A stretch of 64,000 bases of DNA. Source: Nitzschia sp. DOCU1. Taxonomy: Eukaryota > Bacillariophyta > Bacillariophyceae > Bacillariales > Bacillariaceae. Every line of letters begins with the position of its first letter. Position 1 is the first letter of the stretch. The stretch lies in NCBI GenBank assembly GCA_951394045.1, contig OX595987.1, positions 3,534,001-3,598,000 on the forward strand, written 5' to 3'. The notes below the pieces were generated by a model. That model ran no database searches and had not been told where the DNA came from. It worked only from the letters and a program-made list of their open reading frames with translations. The position numbers and the translations under genes were made by a program. This document shows positions 50,882-62,926 of this stretch, piece after piece.

Positions 50882-51745
50882 TGTACTACCGGTAGCAAGT
50901 AATAATATAGTCAGTCTCTTGATCCAGTTGCGAGTGAGTGGGGTACTGTTACTCAAGTGATGATGATGATGATGATGATGTAAACTGTATGATAGACGAC
51001 CTTTTGCTCATCATGGTCCAGAGACCCGCGTCATTGGACCAATCCGTCGTCCGCCATGGTCGTAGGCTGTCCAAAACGTTGGACTCCAACGACTGAAATA
51101 CCGGACGTTGCGGGCTACGTTGAAAAAGAGCGAAAGGAAACCCGAGCGACAAAAACGACGCCGAAGTAAGAATGAGACTTCGCAAGCAAGCCCTGCGCGC
51201 AGAACAATAGCAGCATTCATACCAGGTTCACAGTGTTCTTTGCCCGATAAAGAACCCCCGGGAGGAAAAGCGGCATAGAAATGACAAATTACATAAGCCT
51301 TATGGCCTATGTCAAGTGTCTCAGTGACTGTCGTACCAGTCTTTTCGGCGCGCCGGCCTTTCTAGTGTTCAAAGCGAAAATCAGACGCCACATCTCATAA
51401 TATTCGAGGCACTGGAAGGCACCCGCGTCCTTTTGGTTTGGCGGCACGTACCATAGCCATCGTAGCAAAAGTGAGCGCCGAATTTGCGGCGTGAGCGAAA
51501 CGACGAAGACGTTATCTCACAACCCAGCAAAAGGGGTTCGCAGGAGATCCGACACGGAACTTGGCACTCCTCGTTCCTCATCAACGTTAATCTCTTGACA
51601 CTGCTCATTGTCTTTCTCTTTACTTGGGGTGAACATACTACCTTACTACCGTAGTAGTCCGCAGCAACGACTTGATTTTCAGTTCCCTTGCAACGCCAAA
51701 AGCAATCCCACACAAAAAGGCCCTAACATCGTACCAACAACCACC
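50882..51745. other. Divergent intergenic region between APC4 and an HSF gene
   Basis: Holds a (TGA)n microsatellite at about 50957-50981 and otherwise no supported gene; short frames on both strands only. Confidence 0.45.
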
Positions 51746-52869
51746 ATGTCACCACCCAAGGAGAAAGCAGCGGCCGCCGCCAAATCTGGCAAGAAAAAGG
51801 CAGAAGACAAAAAATCTCCCAACAAAACAGCAAAAAAGCCCAATAATGTTACTATTGGAACTCTCACAGAGGCCAAGGCAGCCGAGAATGAGGGCAGTTC
51901 GGCCACGGACAGACCGGATGAAGATCATCGTTATGTCTATCGTGATTTTAGCTTGATCGCCGAAGAAGACTTTGATGTGGATTACGAAATTGATCAAGAA
52001 GGTTTGCTACAGGTACGTCGTCGAGTCTGGTGTTTGGTCAATAATTTCAAGATTTATTCACTTTTTTGGTGGGGCGTTATTGTCTGGGACCTTCTCACTT
52101 ATCTTAACCCTCGTTTTGTTCATTGTTATGATTATGACAGGCTCTGGAAGAGTCCACTGCCTTGGCAGCGGCGCAGACCATGCAGCAGCACACACCCAGC
52201 ATGGCCTTCATGGCCCCACCGGCTCCTATTATGAGAGCATCGGGATGGGTCCGCTCGCAGAGATTCCCCGTCAAATTGTATGCGTTGTTGAGTCAACCCA
52301 ACTTGTCTGGCGTCATTACGTGGATGCCCCATGGTCGTTCCTGGAAAGTTCTCAAGCCTCGAATTTTTGAAACGGCCGTTTTGCCCGTCTTTTTCGAGTC
52401 GGACAATTACCATTCCTTCAATCGAGTGATCAATGCGTGGAGCTTTCGCCGCAAATCCAGCGGTCCGGACCGTGGCAGCTACTTTCATGAATTATTTCTG
52501 AGGGGTAAACCACATCTTCAAAAGTATATGCGTCGTTTACCACGAACCCACAAGAAACTAAACATGACCAAGGAAGAAGAACCCGACTTTTTTGAGCTGG
52601 ACAAGACTAGCCCGTTGCCAACCTTGGAGGAAGCCAAGAACGCTTTGGAACTTCGCAAGGTGCAGCGTCTTCGAGAGCAAATGCAGCGTAATGGTGCACA
52701 GAATGCAGCAGCAGCGGTAGCAGCTCAGGCTCAGATATCTCAATTGTTCTTGCCATCGGCGGGTGGTATGGGTGGAATGCCTACTGGTTACGGCGGTTTG
52801 AGTAGTATGGCTGCTAGCATGGGAATGCCACCAGGCCTCTTTCCTCCTGGCTTTTATCCGCCTCCTTGA
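51746..52869 (+). CDS. Heat-shock-factor-type transcription factor 1
   Basis: Two exons, 51746-52012 and 52141-52869 (331 residues), intron 128 bp (CAG/GTACGT...GACAG), phase 0. The N-terminus is Lys/Ala-rich. The HSF winged-helix domain spans about 130-225: FPVKLYALLSQPNLSGVITW, SWKVLKPRIFETAVLPVFFE, NYHSFNRVINAWSFRR and GSYFHELFLRGKPHL. The recognition helix differs from canonical SFVRQLNMYGF, as is common in the large diatom HSF family. No clear heptad trimerisation domain is seen; a short helix (LRKVQRLREQMQ) follows and the C-terminus is Met/Gly/Pro-rich. Nuclear DNA-binding regulator; targets unknown. Confidence 0.88.
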
Positions 52870-53132
52870 AGGTAAAATTGGGGAAGTACGAATGTAGTCG
52901 GATTGAAAGTGGGAAGGGAATGAATCTTGGGAGCTGGAAGTATGAGTCGTAGACTTTGATCCAAGAGTCAAGCCAGGTCGGGGTGAATGTACAATAAATG
53001 TTTGAGATGATGGAACCGTGAAAGTGGCCGTCGCCTGGTGCTGGTAGCGGAATGTTTACTCAATAAAGCATATCTATATAAATTGTAATATTGTACACAA
53101 TAGGACACTATTATAGACCTATATGGATGTAT

Positions 53133-55706
53133 CTAGATAGAACTCGTCTCCAGCAAATGTAGCATAATCAAGTGCATGCCGGCCCGCCGTTGCATGGTGG
53201 ACGCCTCCAAGATCACATTCGGCACTGGAGAACAATGCTTGACACATATGCGAGCCAACTTGGCGGCAGTCAAGCGATTGTGTTCCTTGTACAACAAAAT
53301 TTCGCGGAAGAAGGAGATGATATAAACAAACACATTGTAGTGAATGGGAGACAAATCTTCCAAGAAACGTCGAGACATGGCCTGGATGTTCTCCGAATTG
53401 ATTTCGACAGCTGGGAATAACGTGGAAGGCACCACCGGATGAGACAGGGAGCTCAAGAATTGCAGGAAACAATCCACATAAGAATGGACGGACGCGTGTC
53501 CAAAGGCCTCCCCTGTATCCAATGCTTCTCGGATTTGTTTGACTTCTTGTGGAATACCAGGGGCAACAAATAGATCAGGTTGTTGAAGGCCCTTCTCAAA
53601 AATAGCATCCACAATGCGCCACAGTTCCTTGGGAATACAAAGAGCGTTGGCCGGGTTGGCATCGACATCGTCCTTGTACTTTTCTGCCCGTTCAATGGAA
53701 TCCAACGGGACCTGTCGAATCGGATCCTTGTAGAGGACTAGATCTTCCAAACTCATTCCAAAGCAAGATCGCGCATAGGTTCCATTGATGGTAATGTAGT
53801 AATCGCGCCCGTTCTCTAATCGAAGCACAAGGATATCATTCAAAACATCCCTTCGACTATTCAGTAGTTGTGCCGTATTGTTGTCAATGGTTACTGAAAC
53901 ATTGATCCTGGCAGGTTGTTCGCCAGGAATCAGCATGCCATAAGTCGGAGATACTGTCATCCATGGTTTGCACAAAGAGTTCTGGAAATAAGGCAGAGTG
54001 AGCAAACGTAATTCGCACTCAACGAAGCCGTACAGACAAAAATACACTCACCTCGTCTTCTTTCGGAACAAATCGATACTGTGCACAGACATGTCCAGTG
54101 TTGGTAATGTGGATGGGAAGAGTGAGCGTCTCGTCGTAACGAATCTCTCCAAAGTCCAACTCGATTGTATCCAAGCCGACCATCGGAAGAGATTGATTCT
54201 CGAACCGATCCAATAGACTCAAGAGCTCTCGATAAATGACTTCCCGCCTTTCCGGAATGACATCCTTGATGGTCACTCTCATGGTCGTAGAGACTGGTTT
54301 GTGATCCGAAACATTGGGAGTCTCACTTCGTTTGTAATTCAGCTGTTGCACATGACGGGCGTCTTGAGCGAGCCACAAGATACGGTCGCACCAAGCCGGT
54401 GCCCGCAATTTCTTCTCGGGCCGCTGCTCGTACGTATCAGTCCCCGGCTGATATTTATACGTAGGCGGAAAGTTGATTTCACCTTCTTCAAACCCCTGAA
54501 AGACTCTGCCCTCTCGTCGTTCGATGTTCAATTGATCCAATGGCCTGAGATCCGCTATTCTGCGCTGCTCTGCCATGCTCAGCACCTTCTCGGTGGGCAA
54601 CGACTCATCGATGCGATAGTTCAAATCCCCTAGCCAAAAGACAAGATCGTGATCAGCAATACCCACACTAGAACTTCCCGATGCCCATTGGCTCATGCTT
54701 CCATTCCGAATAACTTCTCGCACGGCTTCTTCACCCACGTCGAAGTTAAGTTTTGACAAGATATTGACAAAATCGGCGTTTCTTCCCGCCACATTTTCTC
54801 TATGCGCTGCCATGTGACTGCAGACGAAGCAAAGTGTCGAATCATAGAATTGTACCCGAATACTGACTCCACCCTTGTTTCCCATCATACCCATGACACC
54901 CACTCCAACACTGTCGCTACTGATTGACTTGACTCGGTTTCGATGAGGCGCCTTGACAAAGACACAAATCAAGAGACCAACCATACTCCGTTGCATTAAC
55001 AGGGCGTAACCTTTCTCTTGGGGATTGCCGGTCATTCGATCGGGAGAGTTTAAGGTTGCTCGGAGTCTTTCGACCCAGTATTGTGTCCGCTGCTGTGTTT
55101 TGTTATCGACGGCTACATTGACGGCGTTGAGATCCACAATCTCCTGAAAGCCCACCGCTACAATGTCCGGGGCATAGCGTCCATCAGGTCCCCAGTCACT
55201 GCAAATCCACTCATCTAAATTCTCTTCTTTTCCTTTGGCATTAACGTTCCATGTTCCACAATACAAGAGTGCCTGACGAAACGAGAAGGGTGTGTTTAGA
55301 CTACGAAAGTCGGTGCTCCTTTTGCGAGGTATTGCAACACAACAATACTCACCTGCTTATATTCAGTGAATTCATCGACACGCTGTCGAATCTGCTTGTA
55401 CACCCATGCATCCCGGATTTTCGTCATCGCCTCCCTGTTCCGGATGAGTCCATCTTCGGTTTGTTCATCGGCGGTTCGAGTCACCAGCACCTTGTCTTCC
55501 ATTCGGGCCATGCGATTGTTGCGGTGCACATCTACAGGTGCGGCTGTAGTGCCCGGAGGTGGAGGCGTCACCGAAGCAGGAGCTAACGCTGCGCCATCGG
55601 AATCAAAAGGGAACGCTGTACCAGCCGCTTGTCGTTGATAGGCCTGTTGGGCTTGCAACGCCGCGGCTTGGGGCTGGGCCCAGTGAGCTCCACCATAATT
55701 TGCCAT
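53133..55706 (-). CDS. OCRL/INPP5B-like inositol polyphosphate 5-phosphatase with RhoGAP-like domain
   Basis: Three exons, 55353-55706, 54052-55272, 53133-53981 (807 residues), all phase 0. Residues 1-118 are Ala/Gln/Pro-rich then helical. The 5-phosphatase domain spans about 120-440: YCGTWNVNAKG, VAVGFQEIVDLN, NKGGVSIRVQF, CSHMAAHRENVAGRN, DLVFWLGDLNYRID, PPTYKYQPGTDTYE, PAWCDRILWLA and SDHKPVSTTM, covering the metal- and substrate-binding motifs. A beta-rich ASH-type domain follows, then a RhoGAP-like helical domain (about 580-800). The usual Arg finger region reads PDLFVAPG, with no Arg, so GAP activity is unlikely, as in OCRL. Expected to hydrolyse the 5-phosphate of PI(4,5)P2 on endomembranes. 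Confidence 0.88.
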
Positions 55707-56429
55707 GGTGCAGCTCCTACTTTGTGAGAATCTCCCGTGTGGAACGCAAACAGAGCTACTACCGATAATAGGTTGTGACAACAACACCCGCTAAGCAATC
55801 GATATTGTAGTAAGACTGAACCGCGAAATTAGATCTACTCCAAGCCACACGTGCCGAAAAACCAAGGTGCGAGTGCTCAACTCTCCTTGTGGTCATCGTC
55901 GTCGGCGGCAACAGGCAAAAAGGCAAGAGGAGCACCCAACCAGTTGGATTCACAGACACACCGGCTATTTATTCGGCCGCGCACGCGCAGATCAAACAGA
56001 AGGCCGTGAAGAATATTATGTAAATGAAAACATACAGATTTGAAGAAAGTGAACTCGCGGAAACCATGTGGATTTGCGGTATTGGTAAATTGCAACGCCC
56101 ACGTCTCACCACCGGCACGCTTTTTCACAGGAATTTAGCTCGAGTGAATCAGATTTTGCGACTCGTTGCTAGAAATCGCATTTTCTTAACTTTACTACCG
56201 ATCTTGCTACTTGGCTTCCTTTCTGGAAAACATGGGAACCCCGAGGTTACACAAGCAATGAAAATTTTGGTAGCTTTGAGTAAATAGTGCCTTTCTTAAG
56301 AGGCCGCAGCACCCTACAAATGAATACTAAGCTCATCCCCCAACGACTCACTCTTTCCACTGCTAGTGCTCTCTAGGTAACAGAACTTGCACATAGTCTG
56401 CGGCAACTTGACCTAGATTACTTCCGCTC
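55707..56429. other. Intergenic region, no gene supported
   Basis: 723 bp with short frames only, between the 5-phosphatase start and the GH5 stop. No repeat or RNA gene recognised. Confidence 0.45.
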
Positions 56430-58385
56430 CTAGCTAGAAAAGAAAATGTCATCATTGGGTTCTCCCGCGATTGGTACATGATCTCCACAAGGGTAATTCG
56501 ATTCGTCGGGCCGCGGCAGTGCCCCCATGAGCCACAAAAAGTGTTTCAAGGACCACGCTGGTCGAAAAGCTCCTCCAAAGGGCATCTTGTATGACCACCA
56601 ATACAACTTGACATTGGCTGACTTGGCAGCTCCGACTTGGGTCAGATAACTATCTCGCAGTGTTGACAAGTCGTTGCAGGCATGCCGGACACGATGATGA
56701 GTCGAGGCACTCATTTCTCCAGACATGAGCAACGCCCCCGGGCCACACTCTTGGTCGACGGTTTGCCGAAAGACTACGGCCCATGAGCTGCATCGTTCCA
56801 AGGCTTCCAATCGCTCTTCTACAATGGCACACGTGTAATTGGCAACAACATGGCCATCCGAAGCGCCCTGGCACTGTGGTTCCCATGCATGGTAGTGATG
56901 AACATCCAAAACGACCCAATCAGACCGTTCTTTGGGTGTCGTCGCGCCTCTCCACCAAGCGGCTAATATTTGCATGGCTGCAGGATGTCGACCACCCGGG
57001 TCCTTCCCATCATCGCCAGGGACAACGGCTGGTTTCAGGACACTTTCATGAATATTGACTGCTAGCTGAATTCCTCTCGCAGGGAGTGTAGATTGTCGGA
57101 ACGTATCTATTGCGTCGTCAAGCCATTTGAAAACCCGCAAATGGGGCCCATCTGGCACTTGTGTATACGACGCTCCGCGTCGAGTGTTCTTGCGTGTGTT
57201 ACTGTTTGCCTCCAGTTTGGCTAGATACGCCTGGGCCTGGTCGTCCGGCAAGGGTGGCAAATAAGGAGGATCATTGCCCCGACCATCCGCAAAGATTCCC
57301 GCCAAGTGGGCCGGTTCATTCATGGGCGATAATGCCTGCAATCCTTTCAGCGTTGTACTATCCAACGATTCGATCCATTGTACCATGTCCTTCCACAATG
57401 TTCGTCCCACATCAAACTTTCCCTCATCGGTAGCTGGTTGATCTCCATGCGACCAAAATCGTGGCCAGCGTGGCCACAATCCCGAAAATGTTCCAGGTGA
57501 GGTGGCTCCAGGATATGTGTGCATATCCAAAGTCGCACCAATGCCATGTCGACCACACGCTTGCAACAAATTGACCAGAAGTGATTTTGGAACTTTTATC
57601 GAGGACAGAACCAATAAAATTAGAAACCAAACAAGTGGTCATTGATCTTCACAAATACGCAACACTCTCAGCATGAACTTACTAGCCGGCCATAACACAT
57701 CTTTAAAGAATGGATCCCGACACGTAAATCGATCTTCCAACCCTGCAATGTCTGTATCTTTTGGATCGATCGTCGCTGGATCATGGTCCGTCAAACACCA
57801 CGAAATCGGCACACGTATCGATAAGATTCCAAGCTGCTTCAATACAGTCAAATCTTCGTCGAAATCCAAAAAGGCATTCCGATGAGCATGAAAGACACGA
57901 AGGGCATGACCCAACGTCGTTTGTGCTGCCAAATTTTGTAGTAAATCGGTTTCACTTTGCCAGGTAGGACCCGTCGACGAACCTGTGTGCAGTGGGGGCA
58001 AACAAACGGCAGCCGTTCCCGTATCGGGAGTGGCAACTTCCACGGCACTTTGGCCGGCAAAGAAATAATCTTCCAGAGCCAACCAGCTACCGACATTGAC
58101 GCCGTCCGGCATTGGGAGACTTGTCGGAATAATTTTGCGGTCGATGGATGGTGGAAAAAGCAGGATACCAGCGGATGCGCTCTTTGGACGAGTCAATGAT
58201 AATTGTTCATTGTTGTAATGCAAAAAGCCGAGTCCACACAACAATGTCATGGCGACGACCAAGGCAATTCCTGTCCACTGGCGAGTGTGATGGTGCGATG
58301 ATTGACTTGGTGGCGGCGCCCTCCTCCCTTTGCCATTGCTCGAGTTTCTGGCCACGGCGCCATAGGACTGTGGGACAGATGACAT
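56430..58385 (-). CDS. Membrane-anchored glycoside hydrolase family 5-like enzyme
   Basis: Two exons, 57683-58385 and 56430-57592 (621 residues), intron 90 bp (GCTA/GTAAGT...AAAAG, phase 1). A single N-terminal membrane segment at about 38-55 (TGIALVVAMTLLCGLGFLHY) after a basic cytosolic tail suggests a type II membrane or secreted protein. The (beta/alpha)8 fold is recognised by PDGVNVGSWLALEDYFF, LGILSIRVPISWCLTDHD, GIGATLDMHTYPG, the acid/base SPMNEPAHLAG, DVHHYHAWEPQC and a likely nucleophile in LLMSGEMSAS. This pattern resembles eukaryotic exo-beta-1,3-glucanases of GH5, so a role in chrysolaminarin or cell-wall glucan turnover is plausible. Substrate specificity is inference. Confidence 0.8.
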
Positions 58386-60915
58386 GGCGAAGAGTCACAA
58401 TTCTATTCCAGCAAGATGGATGCGACTGGGTTTGGCATCGATGCTTCGTCGGCAACTCCGATACCCTTTCCCGCTCCTTCCAAGAGGACGAGGCGAAGGA
58501 AGGAATCGAAATGGATGGAGACGGGCGATGAGGAGACCGCAAAAAAGATCCACCCAAAGATTCGGTCGAGCTGGTCAAAATTGACCACATCGACTGAATC
58601 CAATCACAATTCACCGCCTGTCTGGCCAACCGTCGGCCACGTAGGTAGTACTTGGTAGGGTTCTGACAGAACTACGCTGTTTCCGTCCAAAAGAGCCCTC
58701 TTTTCATGTTTTTTTCGTAATAAGCTGCTAGGGTTCCGGAATAAACTGCTAGGGTCTTGACACAAAGGCGCCGGAAATGCGAAATCACGAAATATATTGC
58801 CAAAACCTGCCTCGTTTAGCCACAAAAAATCCCGCAAATCCAAAAACTCTTAACACGAGACATCGCGCGAAAAGCTTCCAAAACAGCCCAAAAGAGGGGG
58901 TTGAGCATTTCGCAACTAGATTTGGCTATAGAATGACTACGGTGCTGCGATTTTGAGGATATATAGTTAACTACCATAGCCAGGCGCTGCCAGGTTTATA
59001 GGTTCGTAGCAATCAATCTCGGCGACTTAGTAATCTCGTAATATTAGCAATTGTCGTGTGATAAGTGCACTGTATGACACGTTCAAAATCCATATCACAC
59101 CACACTTTGTCTAGCTATTCCTATTCCAAGATGTTCCTACGTTTAGAGGTCTACAGATAATAGCTCTTTGAATATAATTTGTCCGCTATTGGGTTCTCAA
59201 AGTCATTGTTGTTGTTCCCTCAGCCGAGGCTCTCTGACTGCCCCAATACGAGTCGTTCTACATCAAAAGTGGGATGTACTATTCATACCACTTGCAGTAC
59301 CCGCGACAGAGGAATAGTGGAAGACTACCACCACCCTAGAAACCCCGCCAGAATGATTGTAGAACATTCTTTTTCGAAAATTGACCATCGTCTAACAACA
59401 CAGTCGCAGGCGTTCAAGAGCATCCCGCTAAGAGCCGACGATGGTACCACCAAGATGGTTGATTGTAGAGTCCCACGACCTTTCCATCGTCTCCAGTGTC
59501 TTTGAAATCGATCGGCAAACCAAAGGCAGCGTCGTGATGGCATCCGAAGATGATAATAGGAGCCAGAAGACATAGATGCAATAAAAATAAAGGCGGCGTT
59601 AGCGTCACGAATTAGAGCTTTACAAAAGATCCAAAACAATAGACGTATCTATAATAACACGAGCGACAATTTACCTGGTTTGTTCCTTCTGAATCGTCCT
59701 CTAACGAGCGATAGCCGCGTCCACAACCTCGTCGGTCGACGAGGAATTTTCATCAAATCCTTGCCTCGTGAAATTAGAACCATTCTCCGCCAAAACGAGC
59801 TGTAATAACCAGAGAAGCGGCTCGAATAGGCTTCGATAAGTTGTTGATCGATTGCAATAAACGGGGGTAAGAAATACTTACTACAGCACTCACAATCGTC
59901 GACGCCGTCATTGTGCTTTTGTGTCGGAAAGATCTGCACTCATACTGTACGGCAGCAGGCCAAAATGGCATGAATGCGCGCACGCTGGCACGCCATTTTT
60001 TGCCTTGCTAAATTGGTCGTTAAAATACATTGTTTGGTAGTAATTATGCTCGTTTAGAGGCGGTCATTTGGTTTCGAATTCTTTTCCTTCTTTTCCCCCC
60101 TTTTTTTCTTCATAAAACTTGAGCTAGCTACGTGGGGGGGGTATGCCGCCTGTCTCCACGAGTGGCATCTGGAAGAAAAACGTGCTATTCTCCGGGCCCA
60201 GTGGCGGCAGCCTGAATCCTTGTTGAATTCACTTCGCTACATCGACGAAGGGTGCGAGCACAGAACTTGGTTCCATCATTCATTCATGTAGTAGAATTTG
60301 CAGACTACGGTAGTTAGCGCTGAATGATCCCTGCACGTGTGAAAGGGTCAAACGAGTCTAATGACATGTGCGTTGTTGTTGTTGTTGTTCGCCCCTGGCG
60401 AGCGAAAAGATCGATCCTCCTTCGGTCGTCAAGGTGAAGTAGTTGATGAATGGGTAGTGAGTACCCTCTTTCAATCGCTGCTTTAACTTTAGTTGCACTT
60501 CATAGTTGAAGGTAGTGTGAAGTCGCCGATTGAATGGATCCCACAGCGCTTACTATTCGTCGGCTATCGGTAGTTGGGCAAGTGCCCCGCAACTAAAGCG
60601 TTTCACCGACAAGGCCGTATCTCTCCCTGGTAATATCTGTTCTCCTAAAATCAGAAATTATGGCCTTTCGCATTGTCTGTGACTGGATGACTTTTACACT
60701 AAGTAACTCACCAGTTACAATGTTGTCCTCGAAAAAATATTAAATAATAGATGCCGAATAATAATATCAATTCAAGGGTTGTTCGTTACTCAAAGTCATT
60801 AGCGGGCCGTGAAAAATGGGACTCCGAGTAGCGCGAATTCATCCATCATCACAACAAACACCAAAAGCAAGATCACAACCGGTGGCGCAAAAGCACGAAA
60901 ACTAACTTCCACACG
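58386..60915. other. 2.5-kb stretch without a supported gene
   Basis: Only short frames on both strands, none with a recognisable domain. Seen here: two near-copies of CTGCTAGGGT at 58727-58755, a short (GTT)n tract at 60373-60389, and poly-G/poly-T runs near 60110-60140. Confidence 0.5.
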
Positions 60916-61581
60916 ATGCAATGCTCAGAAACTGCAGATCGCATAAGCTTTCAGATGAACTCTTCCGCCATGTCGTCCCCGCTACCTCTTTCATCGACCG
61001 TTCCTCAAAGTACTTCCCAGTCTCCAACTTCCAGCAAGAAGTCCATCTCTTGGAATTCAAGACTAGCGGCCGTTCATTTCATCGAGCCCATCACGGCTGC
61101 GAATGGACACAACCTTTGGTGGACGGGGAACGATATTAGGGAAACCAGGAAGCAGTGCGAAGCTATCGTGCACTGTATGGATCATGATGGTGTTGTGACC
61201 ACTCGCAATGAAAACGATGATTCCTACGGCCAAAGACCCGGATCGGAGTCCAGCATGGCCCTGGCTTCCAGCAGCCATCGAAAGACGATAAGTCGGACCA
61301 CCCAATGCCTTCGTGGTGTGCTGAAGGAACAAGCATATCAACAAGATCAATCGATTCAAGACGAGGAAATGATCGCTAAACTGTACATTAATCTCTGCGG
61401 AAGCGCCTCCCGTGAGGCTCACCTTCGAGGGGTGGAAGATGAGGAGGCGGCCCGAAAGTTATACAAACAGTATGTGGAGGAGTGTGGTGGGTGTCCCCTC
61501 CTGTGTCGCTGGATCCGCGCTCGTCATCGACCCCGAGAATTATGCAACTTACCAAACACGGCGACTGGGCGCACGGCTTGA
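60916..61581 (+). CDS. Conserved diatom-type protein of unknown function
   Basis: Single exon, 221 residues (alternative ATGs at residues 14 and 19). N-terminal 40 residues are Ser/Pro/Thr-rich. The core has the pattern SWNSRLAAVHFIEPI, LWWTGNDIRETRKQCEAIV and CLRGVLKEQAYQQDQSI, then two helical repeats of ADAxxAxxLY type (IQDEEMIAKLYINLCGSASREAHLRG, EDEEAARKLYKQYVEE). I associate this arrangement (a short beta motif followed by W-T/S-x-x-[DE]-[IL]-R) with an expanded family in diatom genomes. No catalytic residues or membrane segments are visible. Function unknown. Confidence 0.65.
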   Translation: MQCSETADRISFQMNSSAMSSPLPLSSTVPQSTSQSPTSSKKSISWNSRLAAVHFIEPITAANGHNLWWTGNDIRETRKQCEAIVHCMDHDGVVTTRNENDDSYGQRPGSESSMALASSSHRKTISRTTQCLRGVLKEQAYQQDQSIQDEEMIAKLYINLCGSASREAHLRGVEDEEAARKLYKQYVEECGGCPLLCRWIRARHRPRELCNLPNTATGRTA

Positions 61582-62926
61582 ACCCAATTGTGTCCTATCT
61601 ATCATGCCAATTCAATAAAGCATATACGAATTGGTAACTTCTTGGAGAATCTGCCACTATACTAGTAGTACAAAATCCCCCACGACTTTGCTAATTACGA
61701 CATTATGTCTGCAATAGTAGGACCACAAGATAGAAGAAAGAAAGCCATGGTAAGAAGAAGAACTTGCTCAAAGACGAAGGGACGATGGTCGTCCAATTTG
61801 TCCGCACACGCCCTCCGGTGAAGCTACTATAGTACTAGCAGCTCTCTACAGGTCCATATCAGTTCTCTACTGAGCCTGATATGCTATCAATAGAAATGGA
61901 GCAGTTGTACGGTTTCTAAATCTCGCCTCGCTACTACACATAATAACGGAGGAAGGGTCGAGTTAATCAATAGATACGTCATCGTCACATCCAATAGATA
62001 AAACATTCACTATCGCAACTACCGGTAACTTCATTTGTTGGCGATTCTCATCGCCGCCTTTACTATTTCGCAGAACAGAATCCCCCTTGAATGAAAGTTC
62101 TCGTTGGAGACATCACATCCACGCTTTTGCACAATACAATACGTGTAAAGGTGACAAGGGCAGAGAAACCCGACAAACCAAGCCTATTGCAGTTGTGACT
62201 TCAATGTGCCCGTCTTTTGGTCGAATGAACCATGCCCTCGGCGGCGAAGGACGCGCTGGAGGCGAGCCTTCACAACCCAGAAGCGATGTATGACGCCATC
62301 ATGGGCGATGGTGCAATCTTGGGGATGAGATCTGGTATTGTATGCTTCAATAATTATCACCTGTACAGTTCAATGGGCACATTGTGCCCTTGATGTCCCC
62401 GGGGCTTCCAATGCCCGGTTGAACTGCGAAGAATTCAGAAGGACACAACCCGAACGATTCCGCAGGTTGCTCCTATCACACAACTATAACCACGGGGATT
62501 CACTCTAAAGCGAACGGGGAGCCCCGTCATCACTAAATATACGGCTCAGTTCGATCGCGAAGCCCAACGAAGCGGTTTGTCCTGTTTCGACCTGAATGTT
62601 CCTGATACGAGTGCAGTTTGGTTGTGGAAGTGCAGATGTGGAAAGCAGGAAGTGGTGGGGCTAACGCGTTTCTACAACAAAGGCGGAACGCATGGAAGGC
62701 AAGAACGGTGTCCTTTTCTTTCTATCGGCATGATCAGCAATGCTATCGTCAAATGCAATTCTCTACTCCCCAAGCTGAATCTAGTCGAGCAATGAAAACA
62801 GATAATGATGTCATGTGTATTAATCTAACGTTATTATCACAATGTAAATCCCGGTGTAATGCAATAGAACAAAGAAGCCCAAAAAGATAAGAAAGCAGCT
62901 TGCTGCTCTCTTAATCAACAAGCAAA
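61582..62926. other. 1.3-kb stretch without a supported gene
   Basis: Several short frames on the plus strand (for example 62087-62293 and 62577-62890) with no domain. No repeat or RNA gene recognised. Confidence 0.45.

Noticed and set aside
58727..58755. CTGCTAGGGT repeated twice, considered as interstitial telomeric sequence
   Set aside because: Only two imperfect copies and the unit is not TTAGGG-type in tandem.
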